Assembly: GCA_021397835.1 (NCBI GenBank)
Contig: JAJFZO010000609.1
Location: 1,490,501-1,554,500 of the forward strand
Source: Moringa oleifera
Lineage: Eukaryota > Streptophyta > Magnoliopsida > Brassicales > Moringaceae
Reading direction: 5' to 3'
DNA: 64,000 nt
Below are positions 12,675 to 23,455 of the stretch, piece after piece. The notes under the pieces were generated by a model that saw only the letters and a program-made list of their open reading frames with translations, was not told where the DNA came from and did not search any database. A program made the translations under genes and the position numbers. The stretch's first letter is position 1. Every line of letters starts with the position of its first letter.

Positions 12675-13260
12675 TTAGTTTATATCAGTATCTGCACAAA
12701 CTCCCAACAGTCCACATAGCTTCAAGAAAACATCCAACTTAAGAGGTTTAGTCTTGATATCAGCTAATTGTTCTTGTGTACTGCAGTGCACTAATTCTAC
12801 TATACCAACCTTAGTAAGCTCACGAAGAAAATGGAATTGAACATCTATGTGTTTACTTCGACCATGCATTACCAGGTTCTTTGAAAGCTTGATGGCTGAA
12901 CTATTGTCAAAGTGAATGACAGTGGACTTATCTTGATTCTGCCTCAACTTTGCTAGCACCATTTTTAACCATACAACTTGACAAGCACATGAAGCTGTAG
13001 CAACGAATTCTGCTTCAGTAGTGGATAAACTCACTACAGGTTATTTTTTTGATGACCATGATATAGCTCCTGAACTCAGCAAAAATACATAGCCTGAAGT
13101 CCTCTTCTTATCCTTCAAGTCACTAGCATAATGGCTATATGAATAAACAAGAAGTTCATCATCTCCTCCCTTCCTAAAGAAGATTCCAAACCTGATTGTT
13201 CACTTTAAATATCTTAGCACTCGTTTTGCAACCTATAAGTGTAACTCAGTGGGGTTTTTC
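12675..13260 (-). pseudogene. Copia RNase H domain
   Basis: RNase H degrades the RNA of RNA-DNA hybrids during reverse transcription. The minus strand shows YSHYASDLKDKKRTSGYVF, then SSGAISWSSKK, then MSLSTTEAEFVA with D.SSAIKL and SKHIDV. It ends just before the 3' LTR with LKLCGLLGVCADTDIN. An in-frame TAA interrupts SSKK-stop-PV where Gln is usual in this family (CAA to TAA). The same stop occurs in the inverted copy at 17,148-17,643. Confidence 0.85.
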
Positions 13261-13261
13261 A

Positions 13262-14164
13262 TATATCTACTAATTAAATTCACCGCAAACATCATGTCTG
13301 GACGTGTTGCTGTGAGATACACTAGACTACCCACAAGCTGCTTATAATGGGTTTGTCCACTTTAACTCCACTTTCATCCTTTGTAAGCTTAACACTAGGA
13401 ACAATCGAATTATGCACAGAATTGCTATTATCCATCCCAAACCTTCATAACATTTCTGTTGCATACTTCTTTTGACTTAGAAAAATCCCATTCGACTTTT
13501 GCCACACTTCAAGACCAAGAAAATATCTTATTTTCCTAAGATCAATCATATCAAACTCATGCTTCATAAAGTTTTTAAAATCTGCAATTATTAACTCATT
13601 ATTTTCAGTAAAAATAAGATCATCAACATATAAACTTACAATCAACATTCTGCCTTCTCCCTCAAATTTAATAAATAAAGCGTGCTTGTAATCACACTTC
13701 TCAAAATTTTTCTTCATAAAATAAGATTCTATGCGGTTATACCATGCGCGTGGTGCTTCCTTGAGCCCGTAGAGTGCCTTTTTAAAATTATAAACCTTCT
13801 GCTCATCCCCTTTTTTCACATATGCACAAGGCTGCTCTACATAGACATTTTCTTTTAGCTCACTAGGTAAAAATGTAGACTTTACATCTAGTTGATAAAC
13901 CGTCCATTATTTTTGAGCTGCAAGTGCAATGACTAAACGAATTATCTCCATACATACCATGGGTGAAAAAACTTCAATGTAATTTATTTCATATTCTTGA
14001 GTGTACCATTTCACTACAAGTCTGGCCTTGTACTTGTTCACTTCTTCATTTTCATCAAATTTAGTCTTATAAACCCATTTCATTCCAACTTTCTTTGACC
14101 TTTTAGGCAATTCCACCAATTTCCATGTACCATTCCTCTCAATTGCCTCCATTTCAGCATCCAT
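13262..14164 (-). pseudogene. Copia reverse transcriptase (RVT_2)
   Basis: The minus strand encodes the RVT_2 start MDAEMEAIERNGTWKLVELP with MKWVYKTKF and YKARLVV. After a break it continues with KKALYGLKEAPRAWYNRIE, the catalytic YVDDL (VSLYVDDLIF) and the MRYFLGLEV-type FLGLEVWQKSNGIF. Two frames with stops between show inactivation, although the YVDDL box survives. Confidence 0.88.
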
Positions 14165-14266
14165 GGCTTTTCTCTATTTCTCACTTTTCACAGCATTCTC
14201 AAAAAGAATAGGATTAGCTGTTGCAAACACAAGAAAGTGAGCCTCTTCATCACCTTCAGAAAGTCC

Positions 14267-15513
14267 CTATTCTGTCTTATAGTCTCTCATCCATACTGGT
14301 GGCACTATATTCCTTTCTTCATTTGAGCTAGTAGAACCTTCTTCAATTGATGAATTGGAATCATAATTTTCCTCATCATTAATATCAGAAGATGTTCCAT
14401 CTCCATTCACCCCTAGTGCTGTCTTTCCATCTGAATGATCATCCCATTCTAGATCGCATGCGATTTTAGCTTCATACTTCTTATCCCAATCCCAACACTT
14501 ATCTTCTTCAAAAACAACATCTTTGCTAATTATAATCCTTTGTGAAATTGGATTATAAAGTCTATAGGCCTTAGACTCTTCACTAACTCCAAGCAAAACA
14601 CAACTAAAGCTCTTATCATCCAACTTACTTCTTGTATTATCAAGCACATAGACATGAGAAATGCATCCAAAAACTCGAAAATATTTAACTAAAAGCTTGC
14701 TTCCACTCCATGCTTCCTCCGAAACTTACTTTTTAACCACCATTGTTGGACTCTGATTTAAAATACGCACTGTCTAATTGATTGCTTCAGGCCAAAAAGT
14801 TTTAGGAATTTTCTTCTTTGAGAGCATACTACGAACCACATTCATAATGGTCTTGTTCTTTCACTTTGCAACTCCATTTTGTTGTGGTGTGTAGGCTGTT
14901 GTCAACTGTCTTTGTATGCCATTTACATCATAAAAATTATTAAATTCTTGTGTTATAAATTCTTCACCTCAATCTATATGTAGGTTTTTAATAAAGAAAC
15001 CTGATTCCTTTTCAACATGAACTTTAAACTTTTTGACAATAACAAGGGCTTCAAATTTCTCTATAAAAAAATTAACCCATGTCTTTCTACTGAAGTCATT
15101 AGTAAAAGTGATTAAATACCTCTTTTGTTGTTGGAGATGGGTGTGATCGGTCCATAAATGTCAACATGTATCAATTGTAGAACTTGTGATGCCTTCCAAA
15201 TACTTCTTCTTGGAAATGCATCTTTATGTTGTTTTCCTACCAAATAATTCTTGCACAACTTTGATGGGGACATTAGTTGTGGTAGGCCATTCACCATTTC
15301 CTTTTGTTGAAGAGTCTTTAAGCCTTTAAAACTCAAATTCCCATATCTGCAATGCCAAAACTGCACTAGATCTTCTGTAATTACACCAAAATAAGTAGAT
15401 GCTAAAGGCTGACAAATAGCGTTGAACATGAACATTCTATTTGCAGACCTTTTAATTTCCAAAATCAAGCCTCTTTTTGGATGATACACTTTGCACTTCT
15501 CATGTTGAAACAA
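14267..15513 (-). pseudogene. Copia GAG-pre-integrase and integrase core
   Basis: The upstream part (15,112-15,513) encodes the pre-integrase region: FWHCRYGNLSFKGLKTLQ, CKNYLVGKQHKDAFPRRS and LIHVDIYGPITPISNN. These include the zinc-binding H/C residues and the first catalytic Asp in VDIYGP. The downstream part (14,267-14,647) encodes the integrase C-terminal region (SFSCVLLGVSEESKAYRLYN and VVFEEDKCWDWD). Several stops lie between them. Confidence 0.82.
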
Positions 15514-15756
15514 GAAGGAAAGCCATTTCTCTTGCAGTTGCCCTAACTCAACAAGTTATTCCTTAATTGCGGCACATAAAAAAACTCCTGTAATAATCTG
15601 CACCATATCGTTCACTTTCAACCTCACATTACCCTTCCTTACAACCACCATACTTGTATTATCACCTAACTTCACTGTATTGCTGAAATTTTTATCAATA
15701 TCAGTGAAATAATCTGTCTTCCCACACATGTGATAGCTACAGCCTGAATCAAGAAA

Positions 15757-16645
15757 CTATGTATCCATTTTGATGGGTACATCAACATCCATATACGCCA
15801 TCAACAACATCTCTCCTTGTGCCTCTGCATAGTTTACCTCCTTGCTAGGACATTCCCATTGAAAATGCCCCAACTTATGATAATTGAAGCATTCTACAAT
15901 GGATTTGTTAAAGTTTTGTCTGCCTCTTCCCTTTCCTCTTCCTATATAGCTTCCTTGACTGCGACCTCTGCCTTCAAATTTCTTTCCAGAAAAAATCTTC
16001 AAAGCATTTATTTCTTTTACTAAAGAATTCTTTTTCATATGCTGCTCATATACGAGCAAGCTGCTTTATAGTTCATCAATTGATAATAGACTTGTATCCT
16101 TAGCCTCCTCGATAGCACACATCATATAGTTAAACTTAGGAGTCATTGATCGTAAAATTTTGGCGACCACTTCGCCATCTACCTTGTTCTCACCATTTGC
16201 TTTCATCTTGTTAACTATGGTAAGAGTTCTAGCAAAATACTTACTTATAGATTCTCCTTCCTTCATTTTAAGAACCTTAAACTCTTTTTGTAAAGTTTGC
16301 AAATGTGCCTGCTTAACTCTTGCTGCACCTTAATGTTTTTGTCTCATCAAATCCCATATGCTCTTAGATGTTTCTTTGTCGAGAATTGTCTGCAAAATAG
16401 AACGATCTAGAGCTTGAAACAATCAACTTTTTGCTTTCAAATCTTTTAACTTTTGATCTTCAATATTCCTTTTTTATATTTCTTTCAAAACACTACCTTC
16501 TGTTGCTGCAGGTATTCCATTTTCCACCACATTCCAGTATTCCTTTGATCGCAAAAAATTCTCCATAAGCATTGCCCAATGATCATAGTACCCATCAAAT
16601 TTAGGTACAGATGGCTGCACAAACAAATGTTCTGTTGCCATCTTT
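15757..16645 (-). pseudogene. Copia gag
   Basis: N-terminal part: MATEHLFVQPSVPKFDGYYD then HWAMLMENFLRSKEYW, typical of plant copia gag (DUF4219 type). The middle part has FKVLKMKEGESISKYFART. The C-terminal part has the zinc knuckle CFNYHKLGHFQWEC, where the second Cys of the CCHC motif is Tyr. Broken between blocks by stops. It abuts the primer-binding site upstream. Confidence 0.82.
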
Positions 16646-16701
16646 GAATTATCACTCATGTAGAAAAATGTTATTTCTAATTTAATCAGGCCTCGTGTGA
16701 G

Positions 16702-16713
16702 GCTCTGATACCA
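16702..16713 (-). other. Primer-binding site (tRNA-Met)
   Basis: The minus strand reads TGGTATCAGAGC just inside the 5' LTR, with a two-base gap. This is the well-known complement to the 3' end of initiator tRNA-Met used by many plant copia elements. Confidence 0.88.
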
Positions 16714-16715
16714 AA

Positions 16716-16934
16716 TGATGAAGATAAATTCAAGTAGAAGAAAGAGAGAAAAATTATATATTTCTTGAATGTGAGAAGTTGGCTTATTAATAGCCTTACA
16801 AAACAAAAATAATAAGAAATATGCAACAAAAATCTAACAAGATTTAGACTATTTCAAATATTAAAAGAGTCCTAAGAAATAGGAGATTATTCTTTGATCA
16901 AAACAAATTAACAAAACAAACGAACTTCCTAACA
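16716..16934 (-). repeat. 5' LTR of the copia element
   Basis: About 219 bases, paired with 12,442-12,647. It has a small extra segment (AAATTAACAAAAC) relative to the 3' LTR. Confidence 0.85.
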
Positions 16935-16937
16935 TAA

Positions 16938-17147
16938 TAAATTCAAGTAGAAGAAAGAGAGAAAAATTCTATATTTCTTGAATGTGAGAAGTTGGCTTAT
17001 TAATAGCCTTACAAAACAAAAATAACAAGAAATATGCAACAAAAATCTAACAAGATTTAGACTACTTCATACACTAAAAGAGTCCTAAGAAATAGAAGAT
17101 TATTCTCTGATTAAAACAAACTAACAAAATAAACGAACTTTGTAACA
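16938..17147 (-). repeat. Additional copia LTR, same orientation
   Basis: A third LTR directly adjacent to the 5' LTR (three-base gap). It lacks the first bases (TGATGGAG on the + strand) and ends TTTGTAACA. On the right it joins, head to head, an inverted piece of the same element family. Confidence 0.8.
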
Positions 17148-17889
17148 GGGATGAGATGATGAAATTCTTATTTATTCAAATAGCGATTATGCTGGTGACT
17201 TTGAGGATAGGAAGAGCACTTCAGGTTATGTATTTTTGCTGAGTTCAGGAGCTATATCGTGGTCATCAAAAAAATAACCTGTAATGAGTTTATCCACTAC
17301 TGAAGTAGAATTCATTGCTGCAGCTTCATGTGCTTGTCAAGTTGTATGGTTAAAAATGGTGCTAGCAAAGTTGAGGCAAAATCAAGATAAGTCGACTATC
17401 ATTCACTGTGACAATAGTTCAGCCATCAAGCTTTCAAAGAACCCAGTAATGCATGGTCGAAGTAAGCACATAGATGTTCGTTTCCATTTTCTTCGTGAGC
17501 TTACTAAGGTTGGTATAGTAGAAATAGTGCACTGCAGTACACAAGAACAATTAGCTGATATCATGACTAAACCTCTTAAGTTGGATGTTTTCTTGAAGCT
17601 ACGTGTACTGTTGGGAGTTTGTGCAGATATTGATATAAACTAAATATAGCATTTAGTTTAAAAGGAAGATATGTTAGAAAGTTCGTTTGTTTGTTAGTTT
17701 GTTTTGACCAGAGAATAATCTTTTATTTTTTAGAACTCATTTAGTGTTTGAAGTAGTTTAAATTTTGTTAGATTTTTGTTGCGTATTTCTTGTTATTTTT
17801 GTTTTGTAAAGCTATTAATAAGCCAACTTCTCATATTCAAGAAATATAGAATTTTTCTCTCTTTCTTCTACTTGAATTTATCTCCATCA
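17148..17889 (+). mobile_element. Inverted partial copia copy: RNase H plus 3' LTR
   Basis: The + strand encodes SGYVFLLSSGAISWSSKK-stop-PVMSLSTTEVEF, then DNSSAIKLSKNPVMHG, ending LGVCADIDIN. Next come a polypurine tract (AAAAGGAAGAT) and an LTR at 17,672-17,889 (TGTTAGAAAG...CTCCATCA). It is homologous to 12,442-13,200 but on the opposite strand. The copy starts abruptly at 17,148, so it is either a truncated insertion or the product of an inversion. Confidence 0.82.
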
Positions 17890-17899
17890 ATTTGAATCT

Positions 17900-19330
17900 A
17901 TTTTATTAAGATTTGATGGGATCAGATACCTGCATAAACTCATACCAAGTCCATTATCATCCCTATCAACACGTGCATGATAAGGAAGCTACAGACAATG
18001 GGCGAATTTGACCCTTTAATGATTATTCAAAGGAGGCAGAGGAATGTTGGGAAACTAAATAGTTGAAAATCAAGATGTTGCAACTGATGGATAATGCTGC
18101 AGGTTTTATGGCCACTAATAAGGCGGAAAAGAAGACTCATAATAGTCAACAGGTGGCGATAAACGAATAAGCCACAGTAGGCCAGCCTACAACTTCTGTC
18201 TTGTGGATAACAACTTAAAAAAAACAAAAAACAAATGATATTAAGTCGTCTTTCAAAAGTAGGCCTGAGTAATGAATTAATTGTAGTCTAATTATTAGGA
18301 AAAAAAAAATCATTCTCAACCTGTGCATGGGCTGGACCTTACACAAAGCCCGCCCTTAGGTCATCATCTTAGCAACTTGTTTTAACAATTAACTCCGTTA
18401 CTGACGTAGAATGTTCTACTCATCAAGATGCAGAATATGATACGTAGTTATGTCCAAACCCTAATGATCTTGGCCACCCCCAAAACTCTTTAGGGAATTA
18501 CTTGGTACCATTGTCCCAGAGTCACAGGTTACCTTGGATAATCTCAACATGATGCATGTTAGTTCGTGAAAACCTTGACTTGGAAATTCGAGAGGCTCTT
18601 CCAATAGAGCCACGTATTGTACCAAATTCTTTTAATGTTATTGATAAATTCTCTTCTATGGAATATTGGGGGATCAAGGGGTGATAATTTTTTGCATAGT
18701 GCTAGGGAGTTAGCGTGGGTGCATAAATAAAAAATTGCGATTTTAGTTGAGACAAGGGTTAACAGTAATTAAACTGTTAAGTTATGAAGAGAATAGGTTA
18801 AACTTGAGGTATTTGGATTGGCTGGAAGAAGGAAGAGGTTAACCTGCATAATATTCATTCCTTTAATCAAGTGGTCCATACGGTTGTAAGTTTGATTGAA
18901 TATCTTGACTGGCTTTTTTATGTAATTTATGCTAGTCCAACTTTAGTAAAAAGTAAAACTCTATAGACGGCCCTTGAGCAGTTCTCCAGTTCCATTACTT
19001 TGCATCTGATGTTACCCGGTGAATTCAATGATGTAAGGGATTGTACAGGAAATTTAGGACTGTCAGAATGTACCTCAATTATTAGAACCTCTTTATTTAA
19101 TAATATGATTACTATGTACAAATTGATGGATCTTGGTTTTCATAGATAAAAATATACATGGTGCAATTGGAGATTTTGACATGCTAGAATTTTAGAATGT
19201 TTGGATAGGGCTTTGGCTACCCAATGGAAAGCTCTATTTTCGGATGCTGGGGTTTTGCATTTGCCTTATACTTATTGTAATCATTGCCCTGTGTTGGTAC
19301 AGAATACTGGTTCCACCATTATAATTGCCA
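17900..19330 (+). pseudogene. LINE A ORF1 tail and ORF2 endonuclease
   Basis: The ORF1 reading resumes with FDPLMIIQRRQRNVGKLN near 18,000, the conserved GPWM.VQRR.RR segment of plant LINE ORF1. The ORF2 apurinic-type endonuclease begins near 18,620 (SLLWNIGGSRGDNFLHSARE, then KIAILVETRVNS). Its late motifs are at 19,150-19,320 (YTWCNWRF, RILECLDRALATQWKALF, GVLHLPYTYCNHCPVLVQN; the usual SDHCP is NHCP). Several frameshifts. Confidence 0.65.
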
Positions 19331-19599
19331 TCTTTGGCCATTTAGGTTCCAGGCTATGTGCTTATTAGACCCATCTGTTGATCCTTTGGTTAATCATATA
19401 TGGAATCAATGGAGGGTAATCTATGTGATAAAACTAAGCAACTAATGCAATAGATGTTGTCATTGGAATAGAGAAATCTTCAGTAATCTGTTTGGTCAAA
19501 AAAAGGAACTCTAAAAAGCATCTCTACTGTGTAAAAGCTTTATCAATGCAATGGTCCCATTAGTTATTTATTTTGGAGAAGCAGTTAGTGAAGCAATAT

Positions 19600-21250
19600 A
19601 ATACAATCCTACTCTAGGAGGAGTTGTGTTGGCGTAAAAAATATATAGTGCAATAGCTTATTGAAGGTGACAACAACATTAGGTTCTTTCATTTAACTGT
19701 TATATGTAGAAGAAGCTGAAACAAGATATCAATGCTTAAAGATAATGATGGAGCACAGGTGAGTGAACCAGTAGAGTTGAAGAGACTACTTATGAGTTAC
19801 TGTCGACAACTATACATGCACGATGAGATGAATTTTGTTCCTTTGTCATCCCTAGAGGGCCTGAGGTTAACTACTGATCAAGTGGATACTCTTGGTGGTT
19901 TGGTTGATCATAATGAGGTTTATATTACTTTCAAGTGGATGAAAGCATGTGCTACGTACTCTTGGTTATGATGGCTATCAAGCTAGTTTTTTCTGAATGG
20001 TGCTTGGATGTCTTTAAGGATTCTCTAATGAGTGTGCTTTCTGTGGCTTTAGAGACTAGCTCTTTCCTTATGGACATAAAAATTTCACTTCTAACTCTTA
20101 TTCCCAAGGTTAGTAAGCCAGAATCTGTTAGTAAGTTTCACCTCATTAGTTTTTGCTGCGTTGCTTACAAACTGATCACTAAAGTTCTTGTCAATTAGAT
20201 TCAACCTTTTCTAAATGATCTTATAGCTTTGTTTCAGGCGAGCTTCATTCTAGGATGGAAAGCTGCTGATGATATCATCATTGCACAAGAGCTTATTCAC
20301 TCTATTGGTAAGTGTAAACCAAATGTAGGTTTTATGGCTATTAGAAAAAGCATACAATAGAATTCATTAGGATTTTCATGAGAAAACTTTATCTGAATTT
20401 GGTTTCCATCCTAAATGCATCCAACTTATTCTTAATTGTGTTTCTAAAGCGAGAGTGATGGTTCTTTGGAGTTGTGAGATGGTGAAGAACTTTTTTACTG
20501 AATGACGAATCACTAAGGAGACGATCCTCTTTTCCCGTACGTACTTGTTTCATTCATGGAGAAGTTGGGGAGATTAATTGATAATGTTGTTAGACTTGGA
20601 CTTTGGAAGCATATCATCTTGAAGAAGGATTTGGAGTGTCTCATTTGTTCTTCGTGAATGATCCCTTTTTATTCATCTAAGGTTACTATTGATCAAGTTA
20701 ATTGCTTTTTGTAACACTTTTGGTGCTAAGATGAGCCTCTTTAAATCTAAAATTTATGTTTCTCTTATGTCTCCACATGATTTATTGCTAGAAAAGTTAG
20801 TCGAATTTTGTGTATTAATGGCTTAACTAGTAACTTGAGAAATATCTTGGCGTGTCATTGATACATGGCAGAACCATAAAGCATACTTATCAAGAAATTG
20901 TTGATAAAATCCATGGTTGGTTGATAGGTTAGAAGTCTAAATTATTGAGATTTGTCAAGTGTGCGACATTAATAAGATCTTTAACTTCCTCAGTCCGTCT
21001 ATATCATATGTTTACTATGGTACCTTGCTTAAAAGTATGAGTAACTCCATTGATAAGTTGAATTGTAAATTTCTTTGGGTTGGTTTGGATGAGAAACTGA
21101 GGGGTGGCTCTTGTTAGCTGGAAAGAGGTTTGTAAACCTAGGAAATTTGGTGGCCTTAGCATGTAACAAATGGACGAACATAACAAAACTTTGATTTAAA
21201 GGCAAATTAGAGACCATTCAATGATCCTAATAGTCTTTCAGCATAAGATT
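19600..21250 (+). pseudogene. LINE A ORF2 reverse transcriptase
   Basis: Begins with the linker ELCWRKKYIVQ-stop-LIEGDNN and IRFFHL. RT motifs follow: SLLTLIPKVSKPESVSKFHL, ISFCCVAYKLITKVLVN, LSEFGFHPKCIQLILNCVSK and a GDPLFPYVLVSFMEKL-like stretch. The usual FADD box is degraded to a LFFVNDPFLF-like reading. Numerous frame changes mean no activity. Confidence 0.65.
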
Positions 21251-21779
21251 TCTTAAAAGTAAATATGTTGTGAAGGGGGATATTGTTTGAATAGCCACTT
21301 CATTAAATATAAAAAAAAGTTCTTGGTCTTCTACTCGGAAGGCTTTGTTAAGTGGTGTTCAACTCATTTCGGATGGCCTAAAAAGGAGAGTTGATGATGG
21401 CAAGACAGCTTATTTTTGGACTAGTTGCTGGTTTGAAAAAACCAATTTTAGATTACATGGATTTTGATATAAGTTTAGTGAATAATGAGGTGATGGTTAG
21501 TGACTTCTTGGATGAGAACAAAGAATAGATTTCTTCTTTGTTGTTCTCTTATCTACTCATGGTGTGGCGTTACTAGTCATGGAAGTTCATACTTCACGGT
21601 TTGTGAGCTTGGATGATAAGTAGAGTCGGAAACATGAACCAAACTAATTTTTTTCATCACAATCTGCCTCATAAGGTACCTCATAAGTAGATTTGGAAAT
21701 TGTACATGATATAAAATGATAATGGAAGCTACCTGCACCAAATAGATGGCTCTACTTCCTTTAGTTAGCTCTTAAAAGT

Positions 21780-22734
21780 AGATTATTAACTGATCAACTC
21801 CGGATTCTATGGGGTTTAACACCTTTAGCTCTATGTGTTTTAAGTGGCAAAAATGAGGAATCTATCCTTCATGTGTTATGTGACCCTAAAACACCCTCTC
21901 AATTATAGAAAACCATTATACCCGATGGTAACAGGTTTTTTTTTTTCTTTAGTTGGTCAATTGATGAATGGCTTGAGAACAACTTGGAGCATGTGAGTAT
22001 TAATTTGAATAATGGCTGTAATTGGCAGTGCATATTTATTTGAATAGTTTGGAGGCTGTGGACTCGGTATTGTTCCAATCTCTTTTTTATTTCGGGTGTA
22101 TCTACTAGTTGTAAAGGTGTTCTACAAAAAGTTTTGTTGGATACACAAGAATTGCAATGCTCCAAAAAGTGTTGTTGGATACACAATAATTGCAATGCTC
22201 CTTTACAAAGTATGAGATTGGGAAACAACAAATTAATCTGATAAAATAGATTTATCCATTGAATGATCTTGTAAAATCAAACATAAATGGAGTAACTACA
22301 GGGAACCTAGGTTTGTCAAGAGCAGGGGGATCAGTAAGGTCTAGCCAAGACCAGTGGCTAGTTGGGTTTCAAGCATTTTTTGGAGTCTTCTATGACACTG
22401 CTGCTGAGCTAGCTTTCTACATTGAAAATGGGATTACAGTTTAGCATGGACTTCAGGTTATCGTGCAATTATATGCGAGTTAGATGCTACTGTAGTTATT
22501 TTGTTAATACAATCTAATGATATGTTGAACCCTCCTTTGGAGTATTTAATTATAGATGTCAAAGAGGTCTTATTCCATCTTTGTGTAGTTCAAATCAAAC
22601 ATATTTATGGTGACGGTAATTTTTGTGTTGATCATCTTACAAAAAGAGCTTGTGACTTGGAGTCAAAGTTTGTTCATTTGGACTCCCTCTCCTTCATCTA
22701 TGTTAAATCTGTTTGCTACCACTACTATAAATAA
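21780..22734 (+). pseudogene. LINE A zf-RVT and RNase H C-terminus
   Basis: A zf-RVT-like block (RLLTDQLRILWGLTPLALCV) with spaced Cys/His runs at 21,780-21,890. The C-terminal RNase H domain at 22,260-22,700 reads KSNINGVTTGNLGLSRAGGS, AELAFYIENG and VQIKHIYGDGNFCVDHLTKR. The reading runs straight into the CACTA terminus at 22,720, so the LINE was interrupted at the very end of ORF2. Confidence 0.72.
22126..22201 (+). repeat. 38-base tandem duplication in LINE A
   Basis: Two adjacent 38-base copies (22,126-22,163 and 22,164-22,201) differ at only a few positions (GTTTTGTTGGATACACAAGA versus GTGTTGTTGGATACACAATA). They lie between zf-RVT and RNase H. 38 is not a multiple of three, so the duplication shifts frame. 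Confidence 0.85.
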
Positions 22735-22905
22735 AAGTTTTAATGACAGTTAAAAATAGTTTTTAATGACGGTTGTAAAACTGTCATATTTGTTCATGTA
22801 AGGGAAGAAGTTTTAATGACAGTTATTGAACTGTCATTGAAAACATTACCTTTTAATGACAGTTCTATAAAACTGTTATTAAAAAGTCATTAAAGGTATT
22901 TTTTG
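22720..22905. repeat. Left terminal and sub-terminal repeats of the CACTA element
   Basis: The terminal CACTA motif is followed by alternating direct and inverted copies of TTAATGACAGTT (for example near 22,741, 22,767, 22,814, 22,853, with AACTGTCAT complements between). Such sub-terminal arrays are the usual binding sites for the TNPA-type protein. Confidence 0.8.
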
Positions 22906-23455
22906 TATTTATTTCAAAATAAATAAAAAATTTTTATATTCAAATTATCCAAAACCTGCTTTCACATCATCCATATACATCAATACAATTCTTCACAATA
23001 TGCAACCAAAATTTTTATGTTATACACTTCAATACCATTCTAACAGAGATCGTCATTACTTCTTTCATATTTGGAAACACTGAAAATACTCTAATCCAAA
23101 AAAGTAATAAGAGATAAACAAAACAAAAGATCACTAAAGTTTGATGTTATAATTGAACTCTATATGTATAATACATGAGTTAAACTATTACACAATCCTA
23201 AAAATTCAACTATATAAATTCAATAATGGTCATGTGTACAAAAATCTTCAAGGTTCAACTTTCTAATATGGCACTCCAAAGAAATTGTCCAACCTCTTTT
23301 CTAGCTTCATCAATATCCGATTAGGTGTAAGTATCTATGTCCACTAACTATATTTTAAAAAAAAAAAGTTAATCCAATTAAAATTTTTAATAAGCACATC
23401 CATTAATTACTTAAGTATTTACATAAGCAAATGCTTAAAAACTTACCATTTTTGC

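Larger units (their letters stand above)
12442..16934 (-). mobile_element. Ty1/copia LTR retrotransposon, about 4.5 kb
   Basis: Two similar LTRs (12,442-12,647 and 16,716-16,934) start TGTTAG and end CATCA in the element's sense. They enclose gag, integrase, RT and RNase H in the copia order on the minus strand. A tRNA-Met primer site follows the 5' LTR and a purine tract (AAGGGAGAATA) precedes the 3' LTR. The coding region is broken into several frames by stops and frameshifts. The LTRs differ at several positions, so the insertion is not recent. Flanking five-base duplications are not evident. Confidence 0.88.
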
